Shown here piece after piece: positions 50,310-58,473 of a stretch of DNA of 64,000 nt (positions are counted from its first letter, which is position 1; every line of letters begins with the position of its first letter). The position numbers were made by a program, and so were the translations under genes. Origin of the DNA: Brevundimonas sp. (GTDB lineage: Bacteria; Pseudomonadota; Alphaproteobacteria; Caulobacterales; Caulobacteraceae); the NCBI RefSeq assembly GCF_029946145.1, contig NZ_JAQSDY010000012.1, positions 114,806-178,805 of the forward strand. The letters are read 5' to 3'. The notes beneath the pieces were generated by a model that made no database searches, was not told where the DNA came from, and saw nothing but the letters and a program-made list of their open reading frames with translations.

Positions 50310-51170
50310 TTAGTGAGCCAGCAACAGGTTGGGCCCGGATTTGCAGCCCAGGAAGGCGCGGGTGGCGCCGCCGAAAACGGCTTCCCGGAGACGGGAGTGA
50401 CCCCAGGCCCCCGCGACCAGCAAGGTCGCCGTCTTCGCTCTCGCCGCCCCGATCAGGGCCGCGCCCTCGTCCTCTCCCTCGACCATGACGGCCTCGCCTT
50501 CGCCGACGCCGTGGAGCTTGAGATAGGCGTTCAGCGGGTCGATCTCGGGAGCGGTCGCGTCCCGATCGAGGCCGGTCACGCACTGCATGATGTAAATCTC
50601 GCTGGCCATCGCCAGCAGGGGCAGGGCGGCCTTGACCGCCCGTCCAGCCTGCGGACTGCCGTCCCAGGCGATCGCCGCCGCCCCCGAGAGCGAATCCGCG
50701 TCATGACGCGCGACCAGGACCGGCGCGCGGGCGCCGAGAAGGCAATGGCCGAACATGTCGCGCCCCAGACCGTGATCCAGATGCCCCTGGCTGAAGATGA
50801 TGAGATCGGCCAGCGGCGCGTGGCGGCTGACGGCGAGCGTCGGCCTCAGGCTCCGGCCCAGGACCGACATCCGCGGCGCCCCCTCGCCGGAACCGAACAC
50901 GACGTCGGCCTCGCTGGCGGCGGCCCGCGCCGTTTCCTCGATCCTGCCTTGAAGTTCGCGCTCCGCGGCGACCAGCTCCTCAATCGCCTCCTCGGACAGG
51001 GTGGCGCCCAGGCTCGTGCCGAGGGCGACCATGTCGGCTGCGCTGTCCGGGTAGATCGGCAGGACCTCCACCACACCGTCGTGCTGGCTGGCGAGACTGC
51101 TCGACAGGCCGAGAGCCCGGCTGTCGCCGTCCCCGCCCGTCGCGATGGCTATCATGTGTTTCAGGCTCAT
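50310..51170 (-). CDS. Tandem universal stress protein
   Basis: 286 residues with two UspA folds. The C-terminal one carries VAGAWGHSRLREAVFGGATRAFL, the ATP-loop type G-x2-G-x9-G pattern. It is first of the USP, beta-CASP, LOG run, with an FNR/FixK box 51 bp before its ATG. It pairs with a second, diverged USP at 52235. Confidence 0.85.
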   Translation of the reverse strand: MSLKHMIAIATGGDGDSRALGLSSSLASQHDGVVEVLPIYPDSAADMVALGTSLGATLSEEAIEELVAAERELQGRIEETARAAASEADVVFGSGEGAPRMSVLGRSLRPTLAVSRHAPLADLIIFSQGHLDHGLGRDMFGHCLLGARAPVLVARHDADSLSGAAAIAWDGSPQAGRAVKAALPLLAMASEIYIMQCVTGLDRDATAPEIDPLNAYLKLHGVGEGEAVMVEGEDEGAALIGAARAKTATLLVAGAWGHSRLREAVFGGATRAFLGCKSGPNLLLAH

Positions 51171-51220
51171 GTCGCAATCTCCTTCCGAAAGGAGACTGCG
51201 CCGCGCATCGCGGCCTGCCC

Positions 51221-51234
51221 TTGATCGACATCAA
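51221..51234. promoter_or_regulatory. FNR/FixK box (TTGATCGACATCAA)
   Basis: Perfect match to TTGAT-N4-ATCAA, upstream of the minus-strand universal stress protein gene. Confidence 0.75.
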
Positions 51235-51240
51235 GGGCCT

Positions 51241-51750
51241 TCAGAACAGTCGGGACTCTCCGCCCCCGGACGCCGGGTGGTCCGCGATCGAGAAGGTCTG
51301 CGTCTCGCTGCGCCCGTCGATGACCCCGACACAGGACACGATCTCCGGTGTGAAATGCAGGACAGCCACCGCGTCCCCGCCGGGGCAGTAGACGTGCACG
51401 TCCGGATAGCGCGCGATGACCTGGCGGTTGAGCCGTTCGATCGTCGAAGGATCAAGGACCTCCCTGACCCGGCCGGACATGGAGACGCCGACGGCGTCGC
51501 CGTGCGAGTTGCTTTCCGAACGAATGGCGACGCCGGCCCGGGGATCGCGTCCGGCGTTGGCGACCTTCCGGCTCGAACGCGCGACGATGAAATAGAGATT
51601 CAGGCCCTCGTTGAGATAGCCGACGGTCGTTACCTGGGGCCAGCCGTCGGGGTTGTTGAGCGCGACACTCATCAGCCGCTCGCGGCTGAGCAGACCGGCG
51701 ATGGCCTCGACGGCCCGTTCATGGATGGGGGGGGGAGCCGGATCGGTCAT
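51241..51750 (-). CDS. Pyridoxamine-phosphate-oxidase-like (PPOX) flavin-binding protein
   Basis: 169 residues with the split-barrel PPOX layout (SVALNNPDGWPQVTTVGYLNEGLNLYFIVARSSRK). No catalytic assignment is possible; it may bind FMN, F420-like cofactors or heme. The ATG at 51750 overlaps the stop of the cytochrome c gene by 4 bp, so the two are co-expressed. Confidence 0.75.
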   Translation of the reverse strand: MTDPAPPPIHERAVEAIAGLLSRERLMSVALNNPDGWPQVTTVGYLNEGLNLYFIVARSSRKVANAGRDPRAGVAIRSESNSHGDAVGVSMSGRVREVLDPSTIERLNRQVIARYPDVHVYCPGGDAVAVLHFTPEIVSCVGVIDGRSETQTFSIADHPASGGGESRLF

Positions 51751-52124
51751 TGGTCCGCCTTCAGGGTTTCGAAATAGGCGATCAGGTCGTCGATCTCGCT
51801 GGCCCGGAAATTGTACCCGGGCATCGCGGGATGGGTGGTCACCAGGCCTCCGGCGAAGGCTTCCTCCAGCTGATCCAGAGGATAGCGATGAGCGATCTCT
51901 CGCAGCGGCGTCGCGGCCGGCAAGGGGCTGTCTCCCGACGCGCCGGTCGCGTGACAACCCGCGCAGGTGGTCGAGGTCAGCAGTCTGCCGCGCTCGATCG
52001 CCTCTGCGGCGACGCTGACTGACGTCTCCGCCCTGGCCTGAGGGGCGACCGGGGTTCGGGCACAGGATGACCCGCCGGCGACGAGGGCGAAGGCGATGGC
52101 GATAGCGCGGGCGGTGGTTGACAT
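51747..52124 (-). CDS. Small c-type cytochrome
   Basis: 125 residues with an N-terminal signal (MSTTARAIAIAFALVAGGSS, then a Cys, so a lipoprotein is possible), the heme motif CAGCH and an axial Met in HPAMPGY. A periplasmic electron carrier of class I type. The ATG at 52124 follows GGAGCAGG. A perfect FNR/FixK box lies between it and the divergent universal stress gene. Confidence 0.85.
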   Translation of the reverse strand: MSTTARAIAIAFALVAGGSSCARTPVAPQARAETSVSVAAEAIERGRLLTSTTCAGCHATGASGDSPLPAATPLREIAHRYPLDQLEEAFAGGLVTTHPAMPGYNFRASEIDDLIAYFETLKADQ

Positions 52125-52173
52125 GACCTGCTCCAAGGTTGGCCGATGGTGTCAGTCCTCGCTGCTGGCGATC

Positions 52174-52187
52174 TTGATCCGGATCAA
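52174..52187. promoter_or_regulatory. FNR/FixK box (TTGATCCGGATCAA)
   Basis: A perfect palindrome, 50 bp from the cytochrome c start and 48 bp from the universal stress gene start, placed to serve both. Confidence 0.8.
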
Positions 52188-52234
52188 GGCGGGCGATGCT
52201 TTCCTGGGGCCTCCTGTCGTCAAGGAGATCGCCA

Positions 52235-53065
52235 ATGACCTACGCCAGCATGCTCGTCGCCGTCGAAGACGGAGAGGAGAGCGACAGCCGCCTCGAACTG
52301 GCCTGCGATCTCGCCATCGCCTTCGACGCCCTGCTTGTCGGGATGTCGGTCGGGTCGATCGCCCCGCCCCTGTACGATCCGCTGGCGGGTGGAGCGATGG
52401 TCGGAGAGCTGTTGGCCCTGTATCGCGACATGGCCGAAGCGGACGTTGAACGGGCGCGGCTTCGCTTTGCGGAGATCACGGCCGACCGGGCGCTCGAAAC
52501 CGAATGGCGCGGCGGCATCGGCTATCCGGCGGAGTTCTGTTCGCGGGCCGCCCGGGCGGCGGACCTGGTGATCCTCGGCGGGCGCAACCGCCGCGCGCCG
52601 GACCATGCCCCGGATGTCGGGGACGTGCTGATGGGATGCGGTCGCCCGGTGCTGGTGACCCCGCCGACGCGAATGCGTTCGCCTGTCGGCAATCCGGCTC
52701 TCGTCGCATGGAAGGACTGTCGCGAGGCTCGACACGCCCTCGCCGGCGCGATCCCTCTTCTGCAGCGCGCCTCAAGCGTGACGCTCTACAGCGTCTGCAC
52801 TCCCGAGGAGAACGAGAAGGCGGACGGCGAAATCGGCGAGGTGGTCCGCTACCTCGCGCGCCACGAAATCCAGGCTGAGCCCGTCATCGCCCTTGCCGGC
52901 GACCAGTCGCCCGGTCGCCAGATCCTTGATGAGGCCATGGCGCGTGAATCCGGCCTGATCGTCGCTGGCGCATACGGACATGCCCGCCTGCGTGAATGGG
53001 CCCTCGGGGGGGTGACCCGCGATCTGATCGCCGACAGCACCATCTGTCTGGTCCTGGCTCATTGA
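52235..53065 (+). CDS. Tandem universal stress protein (second copy)
   Basis: 276 residues, two UspA folds, ending VAGAYGHARLREWALGGVTRDLI and ICLVLAH. It is diverged from the protein at 50310 but has the same layout. The ATG follows AAGGAGATCGCC. It is downstream of the perfect FNR/FixK box at 52174 and is followed by a small frame and a quinone reductase in the same direction. Confidence 0.85.
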   Translation: MTYASMLVAVEDGEESDSRLELACDLAIAFDALLVGMSVGSIAPPLYDPLAGGAMVGELLALYRDMAEADVERARLRFAEITADRALETEWRGGIGYPAEFCSRAARAADLVILGGRNRRAPDHAPDVGDVLMGCGRPVLVTPPTRMRSPVGNPALVAWKDCREARHALAGAIPLLQRASSVTLYSVCTPEENEKADGEIGEVVRYLARHEIQAEPVIALAGDQSPGRQILDEAMARESGLIVAGAYGHARLREWALGGVTRDLIADSTICLVLAH

Positions 53066-53076
53066 AGGAGGCCAGA

Positions 53077-53214
53077 GTGACCACCGAGGCCAGCCATATC
53101 CGCGCCGGGGGCGCGACCGGCTTCCGTCCTGGAACGAGCGTTTCGCGCCGGGGGAGCATGGCTCCAACATCGCCGGCGACGGGGGCGTCCGTACCTGTCG
53201 CGTCGAACGCGTGA
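53077..53214 (+). CDS. Possible small protein (45 aa), perhaps frameshifted
   Basis: A GTG frame (VTTEASHIRAGGATGFRPG) has a good GGAGG site 5 bases upstream. In the overlapping frame, SWNERFAPGEHGSNIAGD runs on to a stop 2 bp before the next gene and looks more protein-like, but has no start of its own. A one-base shift in an originally about 50-residue gene would explain this. Low certainty. Confidence 0.3.
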   Translation: MTTEASHIRAGGATGFRPGTSVSRRGSMAPTSPATGASVPVASNA

Positions 53215-53227
53215 CGACCCTGTGAAC

Positions 53228-53812
53228 ATGAGCCGCCGCATCCTTATCCTTGACGGACATCCCGATCCGGATCCGGCGCGCTATTGCCACGCCCTCGCCG
53301 CCAGCTATGCGCAGGGCGCGGTCGGGGTCGGGCACGTGGTCCACCGGACGAACCTTTCGGATCTGGATTTTCCTGTTCTGCGATCCAGGAGCGACTGGGA
53401 GGATGGCCCGACGCCGGCCGCGATCCTCGCCCTTCAGGATCAGCTGGACTGGGCGGAGCACGTCGTCATCATCTATCCGCTTTGGCTGGGCGACATGCCT
53501 GCGCGACTGAAGGCGCTGCTCGAGCAGGCCTTCCGCCCTGCCTTCGCCTTCGGCGGCAAGACGGTCTCCCCCGGCGGCGGCAAGCTGAAGGGCCGCTCCG
53601 CGCGCATCGTTGTCACCATGGGAATGCCGGCGGCCGCCTACCGGATATTCTATCTCGCCCACTCGCTGCGCAGCCTGAAGCGCAACGTCCTCGCCCTGGT
53701 CGGCATCGGCCCGATCCGGGACACGATCATTGGCGGGGTCGAGACCCGGTCCGACGCGAGCCGCAAACGCTATCTGGCGCAGCTTCGAACGATGGGCGCC
53801 CGCGCCGACTAG
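53228..53812 (+). CDS. Flavodoxin-like NAD(P)H oxidoreductase (KefF/NQO type)
   Basis: 194 residues: LDGHPDPDPARYCHALA (phosphate loop), IIYPLWLGDMPARLKALLEQAF, then a more basic C-terminal part (YFLAHSLRSLKRN-like). It could reduce quinones or act as a regulatory subunit of a K+ efflux system; no kef gene is near. ATG 53228 or a GTG 6 bp upstream. Confidence 0.8.
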   Translation: MSRRILILDGHPDPDPARYCHALAASYAQGAVGVGHVVHRTNLSDLDFPVLRSRSDWEDGPTPAAILALQDQLDWAEHVVIIYPLWLGDMPARLKALLEQAFRPAFAFGGKTVSPGGGKLKGRSARIVVTMGMPAAAYRIFYLAHSLRSLKRNVLALVGIGPIRDTIIGGVETRSDASRKRYLAQLRTMGARAD

Positions 53813-53883
53813 GCATGGCGGCTTCGGGCCTCGGTATCTCCCTGGTGGAGAACCAGAACCGCCGGATCGTCCTTGTCCCGCTT

Positions 53884-53897
53884 TTGATCCGGATCAA
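53884..53897. promoter_or_regulatory. Orphan FNR/FixK box (TTGATCCGGATCAA)
   Basis: A perfect box in a 382-bp gene-free stretch (53813-54194), 311 bp before the Cys-rich peptide gene. It is too far for a normal class II promoter of that gene. The rest of the stretch has no convincing frame; an imperfect dyad GATACACAAC / GTTGTATC (54102-54139) and a short GTTGC/GCAAC hairpin lie just before the peptide's ribosome site. Confidence 0.65.
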
Positions 53898-54194
53898 CCG
53901 TCCGTTCGCCGCCTGGCCGGCCGGGCCGCACCGGTGGCCGGGGGAGCGCGCGCCATCGGGCGCAAGGCGCAAGGTCAAGTTTGTCGAGGCCCGTGGCAAG
54001 CATAGCGCTGGTTTCGGGCGCCAAGGCGGAGCCGACAGCACTCCCCCCGGAGCGGACACGAACCGGCGAACGGAGATCGGCCAAAGAAAACCATAAGCTG
54101 TGATACACAACTCCAGCGATTGACTCTCTGGGTTGTATCGTGCTCCGTCATGGTTGCGAGCCTTTTCGCAGCAACAACTTCTTTGGAGGGAACT

Positions 54195-54380
54195 ATGCGT
54201 AAGTTAGTCGCCGGAATCGCCTTCGCCGCCCTTGTGACGGTGGGCGGGGTGTCGTTCGCTCAAGACCAGGAAGAACTCGGCGCCAACCCGACGCCGGGCC
54301 AGTGCTACACACCCTGCGCCCAACAGTACTCCAACGCGACCGACCGCATCCGCTGCATCGCGCAGTGCTGCGGCTGCTGA
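54195..54380 (+). CDS. Secreted six-cysteine small peptide
   Basis: 61 residues from the ATG at 54195, with a TTGGAGGGAA ribosome site. A clear signal peptide (MRKLVAGIAFAALVTVGG, cleavage about 22, SFA) leaves a mature 39-mer with an acidic start, NPTPGQCYTPC, a spacer and RCIAQCCGC at the very end. All six Cys are in the mature part (37, 41, 54, 58, 59, 61), pattern C-x3-C-x12-C-x3-CC-x-C, suggesting disulfides or a metal site. I do not recognise it. It is the first gene of a run with an export apparatus, so it may be the cargo. Confidence 0.75.
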   Translation: MRKLVAGIAFAALVTVGGVSFAQDQEELGANPTPGQCYTPCAQQYSNATDRIRCIAQCCGC

Positions 54381-54415
54381 TCGCTGCCTGACCCACTGTG
54401 AAAGGAAGCCCGACC

Positions 54416-55153
54416 ATGGCGCGACGGATCGCGAATCTGATGAGCATAGGCCTTATGGGGATCGCGGCTGTCGCCTGTGGCCGGGCCGAGGAGCCGGGGC
54501 TCTCCGCCGCCGAACCGGCGGCCAAGGCGGCGGCTCCGGTCGGCCCGGCCCCAGGTGCGACCATACCGCTGTACCGGCAAGCCGATTGTCCGGCCGGACC
54601 TTCCGGGCGGCCGTCGCCTGGAGAGGTCTTCGACTACCGCATGCTGACTGACGCCGGCGGCCTCGACCGATCGGCGCTTCGCCGCCAAACCGTCAAGGCA
54701 GTGTCCGGCGATGTGGTCGATTACGACGAGATGCTGGAGATGACGGGGCAGGGCGCTTTTCCGGCGGAAGCCCGCGGCGTCCGGCTGGTGATCCTCCCGA
54801 CGCAGATTCTGGGCGCCTCGGTGCGCTATGAGGGCGCCAACGACGCCATGACCGCGCTGGAGCCGGGTCAAACCGTTACCATCCCCGCCGCCTACTCCCG
54901 TGGCCGCTCGACGCTTCAGGGCCAGGCGAAGGTCACCCTGATCGAATGCGGCGTCTCTGCGGCGGCGATCACCGGCGCCGCGGGCGAGCCCGTGGTCGTC
55001 TACCGGCTGGTAATGCCCTATTCGACCACGCTGAACCCGGACGAGCTCTCGGAGACGCTCGACAACGAGTATGTCGTCTCCCATGCGCGGGGTTGGCCTA
55101 TTGCGGAGCGCACATCCTCGGGTACTCTCGTGCTGATACCCCGCACGGAGTAG
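54416..55153 (+). CDS. Lipoprotein of unknown function in the peptide-exporter locus
   Basis: 245 residues: signal ending in GIAAVAC (lipid Cys 21), an Ala/Pro-rich linker (to about 50), then a domain of about 190 residues. This begins YRQADCPAGPSGRP, and its Cys at ADC and IEC may pair. It is rich in beta strands by eye (VRLVILPTQILG, VVVYRLVMPYS). No homologue recognised. ATG 54416 follows AAAGGAAG. It lies between the Cys-rich peptide and the adaptor gene, 35 bp after the former. Confidence 0.72.
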   Translation: MARRIANLMSIGLMGIAAVACGRAEEPGLSAAEPAAKAAAPVGPAPGATIPLYRQADCPAGPSGRPSPGEVFDYRMLTDAGGLDRSALRRQTVKAVSGDVVDYDEMLEMTGQGAFPAEARGVRLVILPTQILGASVRYEGANDAMTALEPGQTVTIPAAYSRGRSTLQGQAKVTLIECGVSAAAITGAAGEPVVVYRLVMPYSTTLNPDELSETLDNEYVVSHARGWPIAERTSSGTLVLIPRTE

Positions 55154-55156
55154 CAC

Positions 55157-56377
55157 TTGCCCCGCCGTTCGCTCGCCGTGCTCCTGACGGCTTTGGTCGT
55201 CGCGGGCGCCGTCGCCTGCTCGCGAGCCGACCCGGCTTCCGAATACGCCACCGCCATCGCCGGGATTGGCGACGTCCGGGACATTGTGCCGGCGACCGGA
55301 ACCCTGGTCGCGAGCGGCGGCGCCGAAATCCGCGCCCCCCGCGCGGGGGTCGTTGGCGAAGTTCTGGTCGAGGAAGGCCAGGTGGTGCGGGCCGGCCAGG
55401 TCCTGGCCAGGCTGATCTCGCCGACGCGCGTGGCGGCGCGGGACGAGGCCGCGGCCAATGTCCAGGCCGCGGAGGCGAGCCTGCGGGAAGCCCGGATCGC
55501 GCTTCGCGGAGCCGAGGAAAAGCTGAATCGAAGCCGTACCCTGCATGCTCGGGACTTCGTCAGCGCCGCCGCCGTCCGCAACGGGGAGGCTGAGGTGGAG
55601 CGAGCCCGGGCCTCGATCGAACGCGTGTCCTCGGAGGGCCAGGCCGCGCGGGCGCGCCTGAGGCTGACCTCCGCGGAAGGCCAGGACTCCGATATCATCG
55701 CGCCGCTCGACGGCGTCGTGACCCTCGCGGCGGTCCGCGTCGGCCAGCAGGTCTCGCCGGACGACGAGCGCCCCCTTTTTCAGACGGGCCAGGACATCCG
55801 CGCGCTGACGCTGGAGATCATGGTGTCGGAGGCCGACCTGCCTCGGGTGACCGCGAACAGCCGCGTACGCTTCTCGGTAGACGCCTATCCGGGGGTGCAG
55901 GAGGACGCCACACTGGTCAGCATCGGCGCCGCGCCCATACGTGAGGGGCGCTTCGTCTCTTACCGGGGGTTGGCGACCGTGAACAACCGGGCGGAGGTGT
56001 TGAAGCCCGGAATGAGCGCCTCCGTCCAGATCATCCGCGCGGACGCGCGGAATACCCTGAGAATTCCGGCGCGGGCGACCTATTTCATGCCTGACGATTA
56101 CGTGTCGCCGGTCGCGCCGGATGTCCTCGAACAGTTGAAGCGCGAATACCACGGTGACATGCAGGCGGTCAGGGTCGGCGCCCGCGGGCGCGAGTTTCGT
56201 CGGATGATCCAGGAAGGTCGCAGGGTCGTATTCGTCCTCGAGAAAAGCCGGCCGGCTCGTCGGGAGGTCCGGATCGGGGCGGAGACGGATGACTTCGTGG
56301 AGATCATCGAAGGTCTCAGGGAGGGCGACGTCGTGATTACCGGCAAGGTCGGCGGGCCTTCGGTGCAGCCGGCGTGA
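55157..56377 (+). CDS. Lipid-anchored periplasmic adaptor (HlyD/MacA-like)
   Basis: 406 residues with a TTG start after GGAG and a lipobox VAGAVAC (Cys 21). A biotinyl-lipoyl half-motif (GEVLVEEGQVVRAGQVLARL, about 73-92) flanks a coiled-coil hairpin (about 100-175), and a beta-barrel part follows with KPGMSASVQI. This is the MacA/RND adaptor layout. It stands 3 bp after the lipoprotein gene and overlaps the ATPase gene by 4 bp, so its partner is the ABC/FtsX pair, making a MacAB-type tripartite exporter. No TolC homologue is in the window. Confidence 0.87.
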   Translation: MPRRSLAVLLTALVVAGAVACSRADPASEYATAIAGIGDVRDIVPATGTLVASGGAEIRAPRAGVVGEVLVEEGQVVRAGQVLARLISPTRVAARDEAAANVQAAEASLREARIALRGAEEKLNRSRTLHARDFVSAAAVRNGEAEVERARASIERVSSEGQAARARLRLTSAEGQDSDIIAPLDGVVTLAAVRVGQQVSPDDERPLFQTGQDIRALTLEIMVSEADLPRVTANSRVRFSVDAYPGVQEDATLVSIGAAPIREGRFVSYRGLATVNNRAEVLKPGMSASVQIIRADARNTLRIPARATYFMPDDYVSPVAPDVLEQLKREYHGDMQAVRVGARGREFRRMIQEGRRVVFVLEKSRPARREVRIGAETDDFVEIIEGLREGDVVITGKVGGPSVQPA

Positions 56378-57060
56378 CGGTCCTCCTCGAGGCGGCCGGC
56401 CTGTCCCGCCGTTTCGATGGCCAGGGCGGCCCGGTCCTGGCGCTCGACGCCGTCGATCTGCGGCTGCCAGCGGGCCTCTTTGTCGTGATCGCGGGTCCCT
56501 CCGGCTGCGGCAAGTCCACTCTGCTCAACCTCCTCGGCCTGCTTGATCGCGCTTCGACGGGTTGCCTCAGCCTCGACGGCGCCGCGGTGGAAGCCCTGCC
56601 GTCGGCGGCCCTCGCCGTCCTGCGCCGTGAGCACGTCGGCTTCCTGTTCCAGGACGCCGGTCTGATCGCCCGGATGTCCGCGTTGGACAACGTTGTCCTT
56701 CCGCTCGATTACAGGGGCGTCCCCCGTGCCGAGGCCCTCGTCAGCGCGACCCGGGCTCTTGCCCGGGTCGGCCTTGGCGACCGGGCGGGCACGTCGGTCG
56801 ACCTGCTTTCCGGGGGCGAGCGGCAAAGGGTGGCCCTGGCCCGGGTATTGGCGTCGGAGCCCCGGATCGTCATCTGCGACGAGCCGACGGCCTCCCTCGA
56901 CGAGGCCAACAGCGGGACGGTCGTCGAATTCCTGATGCAAAGGGCGCGCGCCGGGGCCCTCGTCGTCTGCGCCAGCCACGATCCCGTCGTCCTTGCGGGG
57001 GCCGGCCTCCGGATCGAGATGCGACGGGGCCGGATCGTGTCTACCGAGCGGTCTGCATGA
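56374..57060 (+). CDS. ABC transporter ATPase, MacB/LolD type
   Basis: 228 residues: Walker A GPSGCGKST (about 41-49), LFQDAGLI Q-loop, signature LSGGERQRVALARVL (about 148-162), Walker B RIVICDEPTASLD and H-switch SHDPV. GTG start overlaps the adaptor stop (GTGA). It is a stand-alone ATPase as in LolD, unlike MacB where the ATPase is fused to the permease. It drives the FtsX-type permease encoded next. Confidence 0.93.
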   Translation: MTVLLEAAGLSRRFDGQGGPVLALDAVDLRLPAGLFVVIAGPSGCGKSTLLNLLGLLDRASTGCLSLDGAAVEALPSAALAVLRREHVGFLFQDAGLIARMSALDNVVLPLDYRGVPRAEALVSATRALARVGLGDRAGTSVDLLSGGERQRVALARVLASEPRIVICDEPTASLDEANSGTVVEFLMQRARAGALVVCASHDPVVLAGAGLRIEMRRGRIVSTERSA

Positions 57061-58274
57061 GCGCCCTGGCGCTTCGCTCGGCGCTCTGGGCGATCCGCGC
57101 CCAGCCGCTTCGCAGCTTCGCCCTTGGCCTTTCCCTCGCGACCGCGGTCGGCTGCGTCGTGTTCTCAGCCTCGATCCTTGGCGGCTTTTCCGAACGTCTG
57201 CGACGACTCGCCTTCGGCGAGTACGCCAACACGATCGTTGTCCGGGCCAACGGCGTCGTCCCGTCCCGGCGCGGCGGGCCCTCGCTCGACGACCGGACCC
57301 GCCTCAACGGCCTTATCCCGAACGCGGAAGGATCCGCCGCCTGGGTCGAGGTCTCCGCACCTTTACGAGGAGCTGGCGAGACCCGCATCGTACGCGTCTA
57401 TGGAGCGCTGGGCGACTACCGTCGCGAGCTGGACGCCGTCCTCGCGGAAGGGCGATGGCTCACGGAGACCGAACTGGGCGGGCTCACGCGCCACTGCCTG
57501 GTCGGCGCGACCTTGGCCGCCGACCTGCAGCGCATGGGTCGGCCTGCGCTGGACTCGGAGCTGTCCCTGGGCGGGCCGCGCTGCCGCGTGGTCGGCGTGC
57601 TCGACTATGCGGACAGCCGACCCGCCGGCCGTTTCAACGACGCGGTCATCGCCCCCTTCTTCGCGGCGCGACGCTACTTCGATGCTCGCGGGCCGGGCGA
57701 GGACGGAGCCGGGCCAAGGGAGGCCACCTGGCTGAGCTTTTTCCTGCGCAAGGGGTCGGACATGGCGGAGGCCCGCTATCTGATCGACCGGGACCTGCGA
57801 AGGGTCGCCGGTGTCCCGATGTCCCGGGAGAGCCCATACTCTTATGATGACCCGGGAGCCGAACTCGTTGACCAGGCGCGTCAGCGGGACGCATTGTCAC
57901 GGCTGCTCTGGACCATCACCGGAGCCGCTCTCGTCGCCAGCCTGACCGGCTATGGCGGCATCGCCCTCGCCGCGACGGCTGCCCGCCGTCGCGAGATCGC
58001 CCTGAGGATGTCCATGGGGGCCACTGCCCGGGACATCCTGACCCAGGTTGCTACCGAACATGCCGTGATCGCCTCGGGCGCCTCCGTCGCGGGCTTTGTC
58101 GTCGGCGCTCTCGGGGCCGCGGTCGCCGCCCGGCTTTGGGAGTGGCCTGTGCGCCTCGGCTGGCCGATCGGTCTTGCCGCCGTCCTCGCCGGCTGCCTCG
58201 CCGGCCTGGCCATCGGCCTGGCGGTCGCCGCCCGCTCGGCCGCCGTTCCGCCCTCCCTCGCCGCCAAGGCCTGA
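57057..58274 (+). CDS. FtsX/MacB-type ABC permease
   Basis: 405 residues with one N-terminal span (about 20-43), a large periplasmic part (about 45-285) and three C-terminal spans (about 285-395) starting near LLWTITGAALVASLTGYGGIAL. The ARRREIALRMSMGATARDIL coupling segment is the MacB/FtsX landmark. The start overlaps the ATPase stop (ATGA). Expected to move substrates from the periplasm outward by a mechanotransmission mechanism rather than across the inner membrane. Confidence 0.88.
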   Translation: MSALALRSALWAIRAQPLRSFALGLSLATAVGCVVFSASILGGFSERLRRLAFGEYANTIVVRANGVVPSRRGGPSLDDRTRLNGLIPNAEGSAAWVEVSAPLRGAGETRIVRVYGALGDYRRELDAVLAEGRWLTETELGGLTRHCLVGATLAADLQRMGRPALDSELSLGGPRCRVVGVLDYADSRPAGRFNDAVIAPFFAARRYFDARGPGEDGAGPREATWLSFFLRKGSDMAEARYLIDRDLRRVAGVPMSRESPYSYDDPGAELVDQARQRDALSRLLWTITGAALVASLTGYGGIALAATAARRREIALRMSMGATARDILTQVATEHAVIASGASVAGFVVGALGAAVAARLWEWPVRLGWPIGLAAVLAGCLAGLAIGLAVAARSAAVPPSLAAKA

Positions 58275-58435
58275 TGCGGTGCACCCATGCATCGGTGGGC
58301 AATGGCTACCGAACGGCTACCGTCCCGATCGCGTAGTCCCGAACACGAGGACCCGTTGCGTAAGGCCAGGGGCTATGGCGAGGAGATGCGGTCCCGACCG
58401 CTTCAGCGATTCGGAAAACCCTCCCTCCAACATTT

Positions 58436-58463
58436 GAGCCCGGAGCCCGGAGCCCGGAGCCCG
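58436..58463. repeat. Heptamer tandem repeat (GAGCCCG x4)
   Basis: Four perfect copies of GAGCCCG in the 199-bp gap between the FtsX-type gene and the facing DUF2892 gene. It can fold on the following CGTCCGGG and may be part of a terminator. Nothing else is seen in 58275-58473. Confidence 0.7.
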
Positions 58464-58473
58464 CGTCCGGGTA

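Noticed and set aside
53815..54096. 93-codon plus frame after the quinone reductase
   Set aside because: A perfect FixK box lies inside it, there is no ribosome site, and the translation is Arg/Gly/Pro-rich.
54030..54100. tRNA-like T-arm (GGTTCGTGTCC) on the minus strand
   Set aside because: The near-invariant A58 is replaced and no acceptor, D or anticodon arms could be found around it.
54305..56152. 615-codon minus-strand frame across the peptide, lipoprotein and adaptor genes
   Set aside because: Antisense to three genes with ribosome sites and recognisable motifs; its own translation has no domain.
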